Source: Algoriphagus chordae (lineage in GTDB: Bacteria > Bacteroidota > Bacteroidia > Cytophagales > Cyclobacteriaceae). From it: a stretch of 64,000 nt of DNA. Each line of letters begins with the position of its first letter. The stretch's first letter is position 1. A model generated the notes under the pieces. That model searched no databases, had not been told where the DNA came from, and saw only the letters and a program-made list of their open reading frames with translations. The position numbers and the translations under genes were made by a program. The DNA lies in assembly GCF_003254055.1 (NCBI RefSeq), contig NZ_QKZT01000018.1, forward strand, positions 40,229 through 104,228, given 5' to 3'. Positions 1 to 8,451 of the stretch are shown here, one piece after another.

Positions 1-345
1 CAATTCGACTATACAATTATTCAATTACCCATGGCGGCTAAGTATTACATAGAAATGAGGCCTAATAAATATAGGGCCTTCGTAGAAATGGGATATTCTT
101 GGTCTTCGATGAAAGCTAACAATGGAAAAATGGATATAGCGGAATTCAGAGAGAACATCATTGCCACAGGTTTCAAAGAATTTGATCCTTCGTCACCCTA
201 TTATGGATTCAATGCAGGTGTAGGTTTGGACAAATCCCTAAAAAAAACACGAGCTATCACGATTGGAATGAAGTACTCATCCCTGCGGAACAAGAACTCC
301 GATAAAATGAATCAGCTAACTCCCTACATCGGTTTTAAATTTTAA
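1..345 (+). CDS. C-terminal part of an outer-membrane beta-barrel protein (5' truncated by window edge)
   Basis: The frame is open from base 1, so the start lies outside the window and about 114 residues are visible. The fragment alternates polar and hydrophobic residues, is rich in Gly, Tyr and Phe, and ends in a terminal Phe (GFKF), as beta-barrel outer-membrane proteins do. An internal ATG at 31 is probably not the start, because coding character continues upstream of it. The lipoprotein gene at 351 follows after 5 bp, so the two are probably co-transcribed and may act together at the outer membrane. The exact family cannot be named from this fragment. Confidence 0.65.
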   Translation, partial: QFDYTIIQLPMAAKYYIEMRPNKYRAFVEMGYSWSSMKANNGKMDIAEFRENIIATGFKEFDPSSPYYGFNAGVGLDKSLKKTRAITIGMKYSSLRNKNSDKMNQLTPYIGFKF

Positions 346-350
346 TCAAC

Positions 351-1343
351 ATGAAATATCTTCACTTATTATATCTCGCTTTGGGGAGTATTTTATTGGT
401 GGCATGCCAAAATGACGAAGGATTTACACCAAGAAGCTATCCATTTATTTTAACAAATGGTGTAAATCTGATCGATGAAACTGGAGCTACTTTTGATTTT
501 GAAATCAAAGATTGGGGAATAGGACAAATTACGAGTTATGGAATAGAATTTTTGGAAACCGAACTAGCTGACAATAAATACTCCGAGGGTGAATATTATC
601 TCCGAGAAATAAAAGGCAAGCCTGAAGGAGCTCAGGTGTCAGTCAAAATATCAAGTGACCTTATCGATAACACAGAATATATTGCCTATCCCTTTGTGAA
701 AACAGTTTCTTCTAAAATCACAGGGAAATCAATTCGGTTTAGGGCAAAAGGCTCCTCAAATCCTCAGATTTTAAAGGTAACGAAAAGTACCTTGGGCCTG
801 AATATGTCCTTTACTATAACGGGGAAAGACTTCAGTAGTAAAAAAGAATGGAATCAAGTCTTGGTTTCAGGAACTGAAAAATACTTTAGCTATAAAGTGA
901 GTTACGCTTCAACAGATTCACTTGTCGTAGGGGTTTATCCTATTACTTATTGGGAAGGAAGCATAGCCGAAAAGTTTGATTTAAATGTGCAAACTCACGG
1001 TCTAACCGCAAATCTGCCTTCACATTTCAATATAGAATATCCAAGAATCCTCTCAATAAGTACCTTGGAAGTAGTTCCTGGTGATGAAATAACTATTACA
1101 ACTAACCTTGAAAACGATTCTCAATTCATGTATTTGACGGTAAACAATATCGATGGCTGGAATGTGAATTATCTAACTATACTCTTGGAAAAAATTGAAA
1201 ATAATAAGTATCGATGCATCATGCCCGAATTCCCGGCGGGTAACTATAGAATTGGACTTTACTCAGGTTATGAAATCGATGAAACAGCTGCTGGGCTCTT
1301 TCACATTTATTTCGAGGATAACCTGGAAGTACTTTCGAAATAG
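351..1343 (+). CDS. Lipoprotein with IPT/TIG-like domains
   Basis: A 330-residue protein starts with a short basic and hydrophobic signal that ends in a lipobox (LLVAC, Cys19), so it is predicted to be lipidated and held in the envelope. Two segments, near residues 137-230 and 229-325, look like immunoglobulin-like IPT/TIG folds: each opens with P-x-I-L-x-(V/I) and contains the T-I-x-G or D-E-I-T-I-T pattern. The gene is tightly linked to the preceding barrel gene. Such pairs of barrel plus TIG lipoprotein are common in Bacteroidota, but the ligand is unknown. No catalytic motif is visible. Confidence 0.7.
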   Translation: MKYLHLLYLALGSILLVACQNDEGFTPRSYPFILTNGVNLIDETGATFDFEIKDWGIGQITSYGIEFLETELADNKYSEGEYYLREIKGKPEGAQVSVKISSDLIDNTEYIAYPFVKTVSSKITGKSIRFRAKGSSNPQILKVTKSTLGLNMSFTITGKDFSSKKEWNQVLVSGTEKYFSYKVSYASTDSLVVGVYPITYWEGSIAEKFDLNVQTHGLTANLPSHFNIEYPRILSISTLEVVPGDEITITTNLENDSQFMYLTVNNIDGWNVNYLTILLEKIENNKYRCIMPEFPAGNYRIGLYSGYEIDETAAGLFHIYFEDNLEVLSK

Positions 1344-1371
1344 CTTGTGCACCAAGTGTTCTAAGGCCTTT

Positions 1372-1500
1372 TTAAGGCTTCAGTTTTATCTCCAGCATTT
1401 TCCCCAAAGCCAGTAGGATTTCAACCATGGAGAAAGGATTTAAAGTATAAAACCCTTTTTCCAATTCAGCCAATTTACTATTCGTTGTACAAGTTCTACC
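1372..1500 (-). pseudogene. Remnant of an XRE-type helix-turn-helix (antitoxin-like) gene
   Basis: On the minus strand, just downstream of the membrane-protein stop at 1503, about 40 codons read as the end of an XRE repressor. T-T-N-S-K-L-A-E-L-E-K-G matches the usual T-T-Q-S-x-I-S-R-L-E-x-G recognition-helix ending, and it is followed by S-M-V-E-I-L-L-A-L-G-K-x-L-E-I-K-L-K-P and a stop. The first HTH helices are missing, and the frame upstream lies inside the neighbouring gene. I read this as a decayed 3' fragment of a HigA-like regulator. Chance similarity over so short a stretch cannot be excluded. Confidence 0.45.
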
Positions 1501-1502
1501 TT

Positions 1503-2156
1503 TTACAAATGAATAACATTGTCCTTCGGGTCTTCTACAGCATCTATAGTCAGTTCTTCGAAAAGAATATATACTGCCAGATAAGTCATCGGAATAGTAA
1601 TGAATAAGCCTACTATTAGGCATAGAAATCCTGCAATATTCAGCGCTATTAGAGCCAGTCCAAACAAAAAGAACTTCAGCCAGTTGGTATGTACCATTCT
1701 GCGACTAAGCTCCATGGAAGTCCAGAAATCAAATCCTCCAAAAATCACAAACAACAAGGCGAACATGTAACCCACCAGCAGGTAAACGCCTGGAATAATC
1801 AAGAGAATAATCCCTCCCACGATGAGAATGGAACTGATCAGATTTGTAGAAATAAGATTCCACCAGTACTTAAATCCATCAAAATAATTCTGAAATTCAA
1901 TATATTCTTCTTGTGTCTGCCGGTTTGCCATAAAGTAATACCCGCAAACTAATGGAGGCGCCAAAAAGATGGTGTACAAAAACGTGTAATCTGGAAGATA
2001 TAAAGTAAAAGCTGCCTGTATTGCCCCAATCAACACCATAAAACCAATGTGGAACATTGCCCGGGATTTAAACATCTCCCAGGCCTTACTAAGTATTACT
2101 CCAATATTGAAATCTACTCCCGAATTTATGATTCGCTGAATTTTTTGCTGATCCAT
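1503..2156 (-). CDS. Integral membrane protein of unknown function
   Basis: A 217-residue protein with about five or six hydrophobic segments and few charged loops. I chose the ATG at 2156 (M-D-Q-Q-K-I), which starts a normal soluble N-terminus; the longer frame runs back through a lysine-rich, A-tract-encoded stretch that is unlikely to be translated. It contains the pattern I-I-P-G-V-Y-L-L-V-G-Y, seen in many small Bacteroidota membrane proteins that lack a defined role. It stands alone, with no operon partner. Confidence 0.7.
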   Translation of the reverse strand: MDQQKIQRIINSGVDFNIGVILSKAWEMFKSRAMFHIGFMVLIGAIQAAFTLYLPDYTFLYTIFLAPPLVCGYYFMANRQTQEEYIEFQNYFDGFKYWWNLISTNLISSILIVGGIILLIIPGVYLLVGYMFALLFVIFGGFDFWTSMELSRRMVHTNWLKFFLFGLALIALNIAGFLCLIVGLFITIPMTYLAVYILFEELTIDAVEDPKDNVIHL

Positions 2157-2319
2157 TTTTTTTTTTGTATTCAGCTTTTTGCCAGTAAAGGGCATAAAGC
2201 TATATAAAATCTGGTAAACACTAAGTTCAGGTTACTTCGGTCACCTGTCTTCGGTCTTCCAGCCTCTAAACCAAGGAAATTGAGGGTTCTGGCATCATAC
2301 CCGATTAATAATGGTAATA

Positions 2320-3687
2320 CTACTTCGTGAAAGCCTCCAAAATATCGTGCTTGGTGATGATGTGAATTTGATTTTGTGCATCTCGCACGAGTACCGCTTT
2401 TTCCTTTTCTACCATAGACGACAGCACATCCAGCGTACTGTCTAGTGCCACAAAATGCATGGAATCTTCCATTACATCCGCGACATTCGCATCCTTCAAG
2501 GCTGGATTATCAATGATTCTAGCAAGCAACTTATTATCTGTCAAGCTACCTACCACTTCGCCACTTTCCATCACTGGAATCTGAGAAACACTGGTCTTAT
2601 TCATCAATCCTATGGCATCCTTCACCGAGTCAGTTTTCAAGGAAGAGACCAAGGTATAGGCTCCATTTCGCTGCGATATAATATCTCTAGCAGTGGAGAA
2701 TGTCTTGTCTTCCAAGAAACCGTGGTTTCTCATCCACTCATCGTTATAGACCTTGCCCAAATATCTTGTACCGTGATCTGGAAGGATAATCACCATTTGA
2801 TCACCTTCTTGCAAGTTAACTTTCGCCCACTCCAATGCGCCGTGCACAGCAGATCCACATGACCATCCTACAAACAAGCCTTCTTCTCTAGCCAATCTAC
2901 GCGTCATCACCGCAGAATCCTTATCTGTCACTTTCACAAAGTGATCGATCATATCGAAGTTCACATTCTTTGGAAGAATATCTTCTCCGATACCTTCCGT
3001 CAGGTATGGATAAACTTCCTTCTCATCAAAGATTCCAGTTTCCTTATATTTTTTGAAAACAGAACCGTAGGTATCGATACCCACTGTCACCACATTTGGA
3101 TTCTGCTCTTTCAAATACATGGCAGTCCCGCACATAGAGCCACCAGTTCCTACACCTGCTGCATAATGCGTGATTTTGCCATCGGTATCATTCCAGATTT
3201 CAGGGCCTGTAGTCTCGTAGTGAGCGGCTGTGTTGGATAGATTATCGTATTGATTTGGGTAAAAGGAATTAGGAATATCCTGATTCAATTTCTTCGCAAT
3301 GGAATAATAGGAACGCGGATCATCTGGAGACACGTTGGTGGGACAGACGATCACCTCAGCTCCTACAGCTTTTAGAATATCGATTTTCTCCTTGGATTGC
3401 TTATCCGCCATGGTGAAAATACACTTGTAACCCTTGGCCACTGCAGCGAGAGCCAATCCCATTCCGGTATTTCCTGATGTCCCTTCTATGATCGTCCCTC
3501 CTGGTTTCAGCAAACCTGCCTTTTCGGCATCCTCCACCATCTTGATCGCCATACGATCCTTCATGGAATTTCCAGGATTGAAGTATTCCACTTTCACCAG
3601 CACATCGCCTTTGATGTGTTTGGCAAGTTTATTTAGTCTGATCATCGGAGTATTTCCGATGGTTTCGATTATTGAGTTGTAGATCAT
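2320..3687 (-). CDS. Cystathionine beta-synthase-like PLP enzyme with C-terminal CBS pair
   Basis: Residues 1-320 are a fold-type II PLP enzyme: the N-P-G-N-S-x-K-D-R motif places the PLP Schiff-base lysine at about Lys43, G-T-S-G-N-T-G binds the substrate carboxylate, and a Ser/Cys-rich G-W-S-C-G-S sits near the PLP pyridine. Residues from about 335 to the end form two CBS motifs. The 455-residue length fits cystathionine beta-synthase (serine plus homocysteine to cystathionine) more than the shorter cysteine synthase. The CBS pair usually senses an adenosyl ligand. No heme-binding N-terminal extension is present. Cysteine synthase activity remains possible. Confidence 0.88.
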   Translation of the reverse strand: MIYNSIIETIGNTPMIRLNKLAKHIKGDVLVKVEYFNPGNSMKDRMAIKMVEDAEKAGLLKPGGTIIEGTSGNTGMGLALAAVAKGYKCIFTMADKQSKEKIDILKAVGAEVIVCPTNVSPDDPRSYYSIAKKLNQDIPNSFYPNQYDNLSNTAAHYETTGPEIWNDTDGKITHYAAGVGTGGSMCGTAMYLKEQNPNVVTVGIDTYGSVFKKYKETGIFDEKEVYPYLTEGIGEDILPKNVNFDMIDHFVKVTDKDSAVMTRRLAREEGLFVGWSCGSAVHGALEWAKVNLQEGDQMVIILPDHGTRYLGKVYNDEWMRNHGFLEDKTFSTARDIISQRNGAYTLVSSLKTDSVKDAIGLMNKTSVSQIPVMESGEVVGSLTDNKLLARIIDNPALKDANVADVMEDSMHFVALDSTLDVLSSMVEKEKAVLVRDAQNQIHIITKHDILEAFTK

Positions 3688-3852
3688 AGCTGGTTATATT
3701 TGGTCATACATGGTCTTCAAAAATACAGGAATTTTCTTGGTGAAGCGATTACGAAGAAGTTAAAACAGAATAAAATTCGGCTGAACACTATCCAATACTG
3801 ATAACTAGACAATTCTGGGGCTACGACTGAAATCCGAACAGTGAGACTGCTA

Positions 3853-5493
3853 TTACACTTCCTTAAACTCCAATCGCTTCAACACATCCAGCGTGACATG
3901 CATTAGGATAGCTGCGACGAAAAACATCCCAAAGGTTCCGCCAAACAGTGCCCAAACAAATTGCTTAGAAACTACAAATGCGACAATACTAAAAGCAAAT
4001 GCTGGTATAAAGCCAAAAAGCACTATTCCTCCAATCATAAAGGGCTTGATCAACTTCCTATCCCAACCTTCGTCCAGTGCTATCTGAGGAATGATATTGA
4101 TCCCAAAACCTACTAAGTAAATCTCTATCGTTGCAAATAAAAACAAGGGGATGATATACCAGTTCAGACCAGCTATCAGGACGGCAGGAATAATGAGAGC
4201 CAAGCAAAACAATCCAATCTGCAAGATGTCCAGCTTGATCATATTCCAAAACTTAGAAGCCCAAGAAGCTGGTACAAGTATGAAGAAAGGTTTTTTCAAG
4301 TCCCCCACATTAGCCCTACCTATCCCAGCAAAGAAGTAAATGAATAACATCATCAGCAGATAGCCATAGATGAAATAATGCGAAAACCACTCGAAAAGAG
4401 ACAGTACTGCCAACACAACCCCTATCGCTACCATAATCAAAGAGTACAGTCCAAATAATGGATGAAAATCCTGCCTAGAACTGTGCACATAATTTCTCCA
4501 GTAAAATGCCTTGGCTCCCACCCCAAAGTCTGGAAGCGCCAATTTCTTTTTGGTGTTTAAGCTGTAAGAACTCTCTCCTACTTGCTTTTTGCCTTTTACT
4601 TTTTCCAGCTTTTCCTCATTCGACTTGGTAGCCTCGAGCACATCTTCGTAGTAATAGCCTGCAAAGCGAATGACTAATTTCATAATCACGAAATATGAAA
4701 CCCCATAGATCAGAATAAAGCCAATCGAAATGATTGCATTCTCATGGGAGAGATAGCTTGCGATCCCGCGAGACCAGCCTACGATAGGAAAGAAATCAAA
4801 CCAAGGAGAAGAAATCCAAGCAAACATTCCCTGCCAGAATTTCTCTGCCATCAGCCCTGGAATAATGATCATCCCTGCCAGCGCAGTCGCCAATGCGATC
4901 ACTCCCATTCGGATGTATTCCATCACATCGTACTTGGTGTTCAGGGTATAAACCAGGAATTTGATGGGCGCAATAATAAAAAAGAACAGCGCAAAGGCAA
5001 AGATCAGAAATATGAAATTAGCCACGGTCATCTCAAAGGTATCTATCGCCTGACTGGCTCCATACATCACAAAGATGATCGCTCCACCCAAGGAAGGTAA
5101 AATGGACCTTCCCATATAATAAATCAGGATGTTTTCCGGCTTGACAGGGGCAGTAAATAGCAGATTGACATCCGCCATTTTGAAGAAACTGACATTTTTC
5201 TTCGTGGCACTATAAAGCTGGTAGATTAGCAGTCCCAAAGCCAAAATAGTCACCCCTCCAATTATATTTTGCATCGAAAAATTCACCTCCGGAATACCAT
5301 TGAGGTCTAATTCAGGCATCTCTTGAGTAGCCGCATCCTCTTCTCTATCTCTGAGACGCAGGTAATACATAAAGAATATATAAGCCAAAATCCCTGCGTA
5401 GGGTAATAGGCGAAGTGGATTCCTAAGTATTAGTTTGATATTATTGATCAGGATGAGAATATCCTTCCTGAACAGCAGTCGGATTTCATTCAT
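3853..5493 (-). CDS. ABC exporter permease
   Basis: This 546-residue protein has about ten to twelve hydrophobic helices and a cytoplasmic, lysine-rich loop near residues 290-315. It overlaps the preceding ATPase gene by 8 bp, so the two are translationally coupled and form a transporter. The size and helix pattern resemble the large permease of Bacteroidota ABC-2-like exporters rather than a classical six-helix permease. The substrate is not apparent from sequence. Confidence 0.8.
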   Translation of the reverse strand: MNEIRLLFRKDILILINNIKLILRNPLRLLPYAGILAYIFFMYYLRLRDREEDAATQEMPELDLNGIPEVNFSMQNIIGGVTILALGLLIYQLYSATKKNVSFFKMADVNLLFTAPVKPENILIYYMGRSILPSLGGAIIFVMYGASQAIDTFEMTVANFIFLIFAFALFFFIIAPIKFLVYTLNTKYDVMEYIRMGVIALATALAGMIIIPGLMAEKFWQGMFAWISSPWFDFFPIVGWSRGIASYLSHENAIISIGFILIYGVSYFVIMKLVIRFAGYYYEDVLEATKSNEEKLEKVKGKKQVGESSYSLNTKKKLALPDFGVGAKAFYWRNYVHSSRQDFHPLFGLYSLIMVAIGVVLAVLSLFEWFSHYFIYGYLLMMLFIYFFAGIGRANVGDLKKPFFILVPASWASKFWNMIKLDILQIGLFCLALIIPAVLIAGLNWYIIPLFLFATIEIYLVGFGINIIPQIALDEGWDRKLIKPFMIGGIVLFGFIPAFAFSIVAFVVSKQFVWALFGGTFGMFFVAAILMHVTLDVLKRLEFKEV

Positions 5494-6202
5494 CTTTGGT
5501 CATTTCTAAAAAAAGGTCCTCCAAAGTAGTCCCTTCACCCTGCACAAATTTCACTTTCAGATTGGCTACAGTATCATTACCGACGATGTTCCCATCTTTC
5601 AAAATCATGATGCGATCTGCAATCGACTCTACACTATCAATCAAATGCGTACTGACTAGAATTGTCTTTCCAGCCTCTTTCAATTGCTTAAAAATCTTCT
5701 TGGTGTTTTTGATGGCTTTTGGATCCAACCCAATCATCGGCTCATCAAAGAACAAGACTTGAGGATCAGGAAGTAATGCACAGCAAATAGATACCTTTTG
5801 GCGCATACCCTTAGATAAGTCACGACCGAGTTTATCCTTTTTATCCGTCAGCTCATATAGCTCCAAATACTCATCTGCTTTTTCCCTCCAGTCTTTTACG
5901 CCATAAGCCTGAGCGACAAACTGCATGTGCTCCTGCACAGTGAGCAGATCATAGACATAAGGAGTTTCTGGGATATAGCTAAAAAGCCGTTTCGCCTCCA
6001 CACTCAAATGGTCGTGTCCACCCAGCGTAATCTCTCCAGATGTTTTGCGAAGTAAGCCTACGATACATTTCATCGTGGTGCTTTTTCCTGCGCCATTTGG
6101 CCCTAAGAGCCCTACTACCTCTCCTCCTTGAAGTTCAAATGAAATATCGTTGACGGCATTTTGCTTGCCGTAAGTTTTTACCAGATTGGTTACGCTGAGC
6201 AT
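5486..6202 (-). CDS. ABC transporter ATP-binding protein
   Basis: A 238-residue nucleotide-binding subunit with Walker A G-P-N-G-A-G-K-S-T near residue 34, a signature region L-S-K-G-M-R-Q-K, and Walker B V-L-F-F-D-E-P followed by the D-loop G-L-D. The H-loop histidine is in V-S-T-H-L. The signature has K in place of the usual G (S-K-G-M), as in several ABC-2 exporters. It is encoded immediately before the permease at 3853-5493, with overlapping ends. Confidence 0.92.
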   Translation of the reverse strand: MLSVTNLVKTYGKQNAVNDISFELQGGEVVGLLGPNGAGKSTTMKCIVGLLRKTSGEITLGGHDHLSVEAKRLFSYIPETPYVYDLLTVQEHMQFVAQAYGVKDWREKADEYLELYELTDKKDKLGRDLSKGMRQKVSICCALLPDPQVLFFDEPMIGLDPKAIKNTKKIFKQLKEAGKTILVSTHLIDSVESIADRIMILKDGNIVGNDTVANLKVKFVQGEGTTLEDLFLEMTKDE

Positions 6203-6311
6203 AAAAGTGAATTTGAGGTTAAAACTAACCTGCTTATGGATAGGTTACGAATTTTTGGAATCTTTTTTGAGATAGGATCAGAAATCTACTCATCTACTGA
6301 ATAAGCCAACT

Positions 6312-6917
6312 ATGAAAAAGTTCTTTGCTCTACTCGTCTTTGTCGCAATGTCACAAGCCTCTTTCGCGCAGGAAGCTGGCCGATTCAGAATGGTATTGGA
6401 AGCTGGACCTGCAATCCCTAAAGGTGGCGGAATCGGCATGTTATTTAACGCCGAACCCAAAATCAATGTAGCCGACAACATGGCTGTAGGTGTTCGATTT
6501 GGAATGGCCGGACTGGCCAAGGATGTCACCTATTATGATCTCACTGACGATTACGAAGGTGATTTATCGATGAATCTTTCGGCATCAGCCACATTCGACT
6601 ACTTTTTTCATCGTGAAGGAAGCAAATTGGCACCTTTCATAGGAGCTGGCTATGGCTACTATGCCCTTAGCAATGTGAAAGTAAAAAGTGATGATTTCAC
6701 TAATCCTGACAACTTTGGGGATCTCTCAGCCAATTTCAAATGGGCTCCTATGATTCGGGTAGGCCTTGAGTTGAATAAATTCAGAATGGGAGCAGAATAC
6801 AACTTTATCCCATCAAGTGACTTGCAAAATGCTTCAGGACAAGTAATCGGAGAAGCAATCAATCAATACTTCGCATTTACTTTCGGGGCATTTCTTGGTG
6901 GTGGCAGATGGCACTAG
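6312..6917 (+). CDS. Secreted outer-membrane beta-barrel protein
   Basis: A 201-residue protein begins with a signal peptide (M-K-K-F-F-A-L-L-V-F, cleavage after S-F-A-Q). The mature part has short alternating beta-strands, Gly/Tyr-rich turns (G-A-G-Y-G-Y-Y-A) and a mostly aromatic C-terminal strand, typical of eight- to ten-stranded barrels. It lies divergent from the ABC transporter and convergent with pyrB. It is not similar to a porin with a known solute. Confidence 0.75.
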   Translation: MKKFFALLVFVAMSQASFAQEAGRFRMVLEAGPAIPKGGGIGMLFNAEPKINVADNMAVGVRFGMAGLAKDVTYYDLTDDYEGDLSMNLSASATFDYFFHREGSKLAPFIGAGYGYYALSNVKVKSDDFTNPDNFGDLSANFKWAPMIRVGLELNKFRMGAEYNFIPSSDLQNASGQVIGEAINQYFAFTFGAFLGGGRWH

Positions 6918-6939
6918 ATAATTTGAAATCTCAAATTAA

Positions 6940-7866
6940 TCAGCCTTTTGTTCCTGCCAGCAAATAGAGCACTGCCATTCGAACAGCTACGCCATTTTGC
7001 ACCTGTTCGAGAATAATGGAGTGATCGGAATCAGCCACATCTGAACTCAGTTCCACACCACGGTTGATCGGGCCTGGATGCATGATCACGATTTCCTTAT
7101 CCAATTGACTCAAAAGTTTCTTGTTGATGCCGTAGTAAAGTGAATACTCACGAAGGCTTGGGAAATACTTGATCTGCTGTCTTTCCAACTGAATCCTGAG
7201 CACATTGGCCACATCACACCATTGCAGCGCTTTCTTCACATCCAATTCTACTTTTACACCAAGACTGGCGATGTATTTTGGAAGCAAGGTAATTGGCCCG
7301 CAGACCATGACTTCGGCTCCAAGCTTTTGTAGGCAGAAAATATTGGATAGTGCAACACGCGAATGAAGGATATCTCCGATGATAGCAACCTTTTTCCCAG
7401 CCACATCTCCGAGTTTTTCTTTGATAGAAAATGAATCCAGCAAAGCCTGAGTGGGATGCTCGTGCGTACCGTCTCCGGCATTGACGATGTTGGCATTCAC
7501 ATTTCGAGAAAGAAAATGTGGTGCTCCGGGACTGGAATGTCTCATCACTACCATATCCACTTTCATTGAGAGGATGTTATTCACCGTATCTACCAGGGTC
7601 TCTCCTTTTTTGACTGAGCTATTTGCCGAAGAAAAATTCACCACATCTGCAGAAAGTCTCTTTTCAGCAAGCTCAAAGGAAAGTCTTGTCCGGGTAGAAT
7701 TTTCGAAAAACACATTGGCAATCGTGATATCACGAAGAGAAGGCACTTTTTTGATCGGGCGATTGATCACTTCTTTGAAATTTGCCGCCGTGTCAAGGAT
7801 AAGCTGAAGATCATCCTCTGTAAGGTTTTTGATACCAAGTAGGTGTTTCGTACTGAGTTGCGACAT
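6940..7866 (-). CDS. pyrB: Aspartate carbamoyltransferase catalytic subunit
   Basis: Catalyses carbamoyl phosphate plus L-aspartate to N-carbamoyl-L-aspartate, the committed pyrimidine step. The 308-residue length is normal. Visible motifs are the carbamoyl-phosphate loop S-T-R-T-R near residue 57, S-S-V-K-K-G-E (the 80s loop lysine), M-R-H-S-S-P-G, the D-G-x-x-x-H-P-T-Q segment and H-P-G-P-I-N-R-G. It follows pyrR after 2 bp, so the two are one transcript. No pyrI-like regulatory subunit is present nearby. Confidence 0.97.
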   Translation of the reverse strand: MSQLSTKHLLGIKNLTEDDLQLILDTAANFKEVINRPIKKVPSLRDITIANVFFENSTRTRLSFELAEKRLSADVVNFSSANSSVKKGETLVDTVNNILSMKVDMVVMRHSSPGAPHFLSRNVNANIVNAGDGTHEHPTQALLDSFSIKEKLGDVAGKKVAIIGDILHSRVALSNIFCLQKLGAEVMVCGPITLLPKYIASLGVKVELDVKKALQWCDVANVLRIQLERQQIKYFPSLREYSLYYGINKKLLSQLDKEIVIMHPGPINRGVELSSDVADSDHSIILEQVQNGVAVRMAVLYLLAGTKG

Positions 7867-7868
7867 GG

Positions 7869-8417
7869 TTAGGGTTTAACTTTCTCTGTGATCCAAATTG
7901 CGTCTTTTTCATTGCCTTTCTCAGCCCATTCCACTAGCACATATTGGCTCTCCAGCGTATGGACGCGAATACCATAGTAATCTGGCATGATAGGATAATC
8001 TCGGGTGAGTTTGCGATCTACTAGCACCATGAGTTCCACTTTCTGCGGTCTGCCAAAAGCAATCATCGCATCCATAGCTGCTCGCACAGATCTGCCTTTG
8101 TAGAGCACATCATCGACTAGGATTACTTTTTTGCCTTCGACTAGAAAATTGATTTTGGTTTCATTTGCTTTGAGAGGAAAATCTCTCCTGCGAAAATCAT
8201 CTCGGTGAAAAGTAGCATCAAGGTATCCCGAAGGAACTTTCACACCTGAAATTTCTTCGAGCAGTTTTACGATTTTATCCAACAATATTGGCCCTCTAGG
8301 CTGCAAGCCCAAAAGTACGGTGTTGTCAAAATCATCGTGATTTTCGATCAATTGATGACAGAATCGTCTGAGTATGATCTCAATCTGTCCTTCGTCTAAG
8401 ACTAGCCTTTTTTGCAT
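7869..8417 (-). CDS. pyrR: PyrR bifunctional pyrimidine regulator / uracil phosphoribosyltransferase
   Basis: A 182-residue type I phosphoribosyltransferase with the PRPP-binding motif V-I-L-V-D-D-V-L-Y-K-G-R-S and the PyrR hallmark of two basic patches (R-R-F near residue 16; the R-D-D-F-R-R-R-D region). I chose the ATG at 8417 (M-Q-K-R-L-V-L); the in-frame extension to 8489 would run into the gene at 8452 and lacks family character. PyrR can bind UMP and pyr mRNA, but I do not see a clear antiterminator hairpin pair in the 34 bp upstream, so here it may act mainly as an enzyme. Confidence 0.93.
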   Translation of the reverse strand: MQKRLVLDEGQIEIILRRFCHQLIENHDDFDNTVLLGLQPRGPILLDKIVKLLEEISGVKVPSGYLDATFHRDDFRRRDFPLKANETKINFLVEGKKVILVDDVLYKGRSVRAAMDAMIAFGRPQKVELMVLVDRKLTRDYPIMPDYYGIRVHTLESQYVLVEWAEKGNEKDAIWITEKVKP

Positions 8418-8451
8418 GGGGTAGATTTGCGGGTAAATATAAAAATAAAAT

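Noticed and set aside
1195..1416. 73-codon plus-strand frame at the lipoprotein 3' end
   Set aside because: Shadow of the lipoprotein frame; sequence is not protein-like.
7451..7807. 118-codon plus-strand frame inside pyrB
   Set aside because: Opposite-strand shadow of a well-conserved gene.
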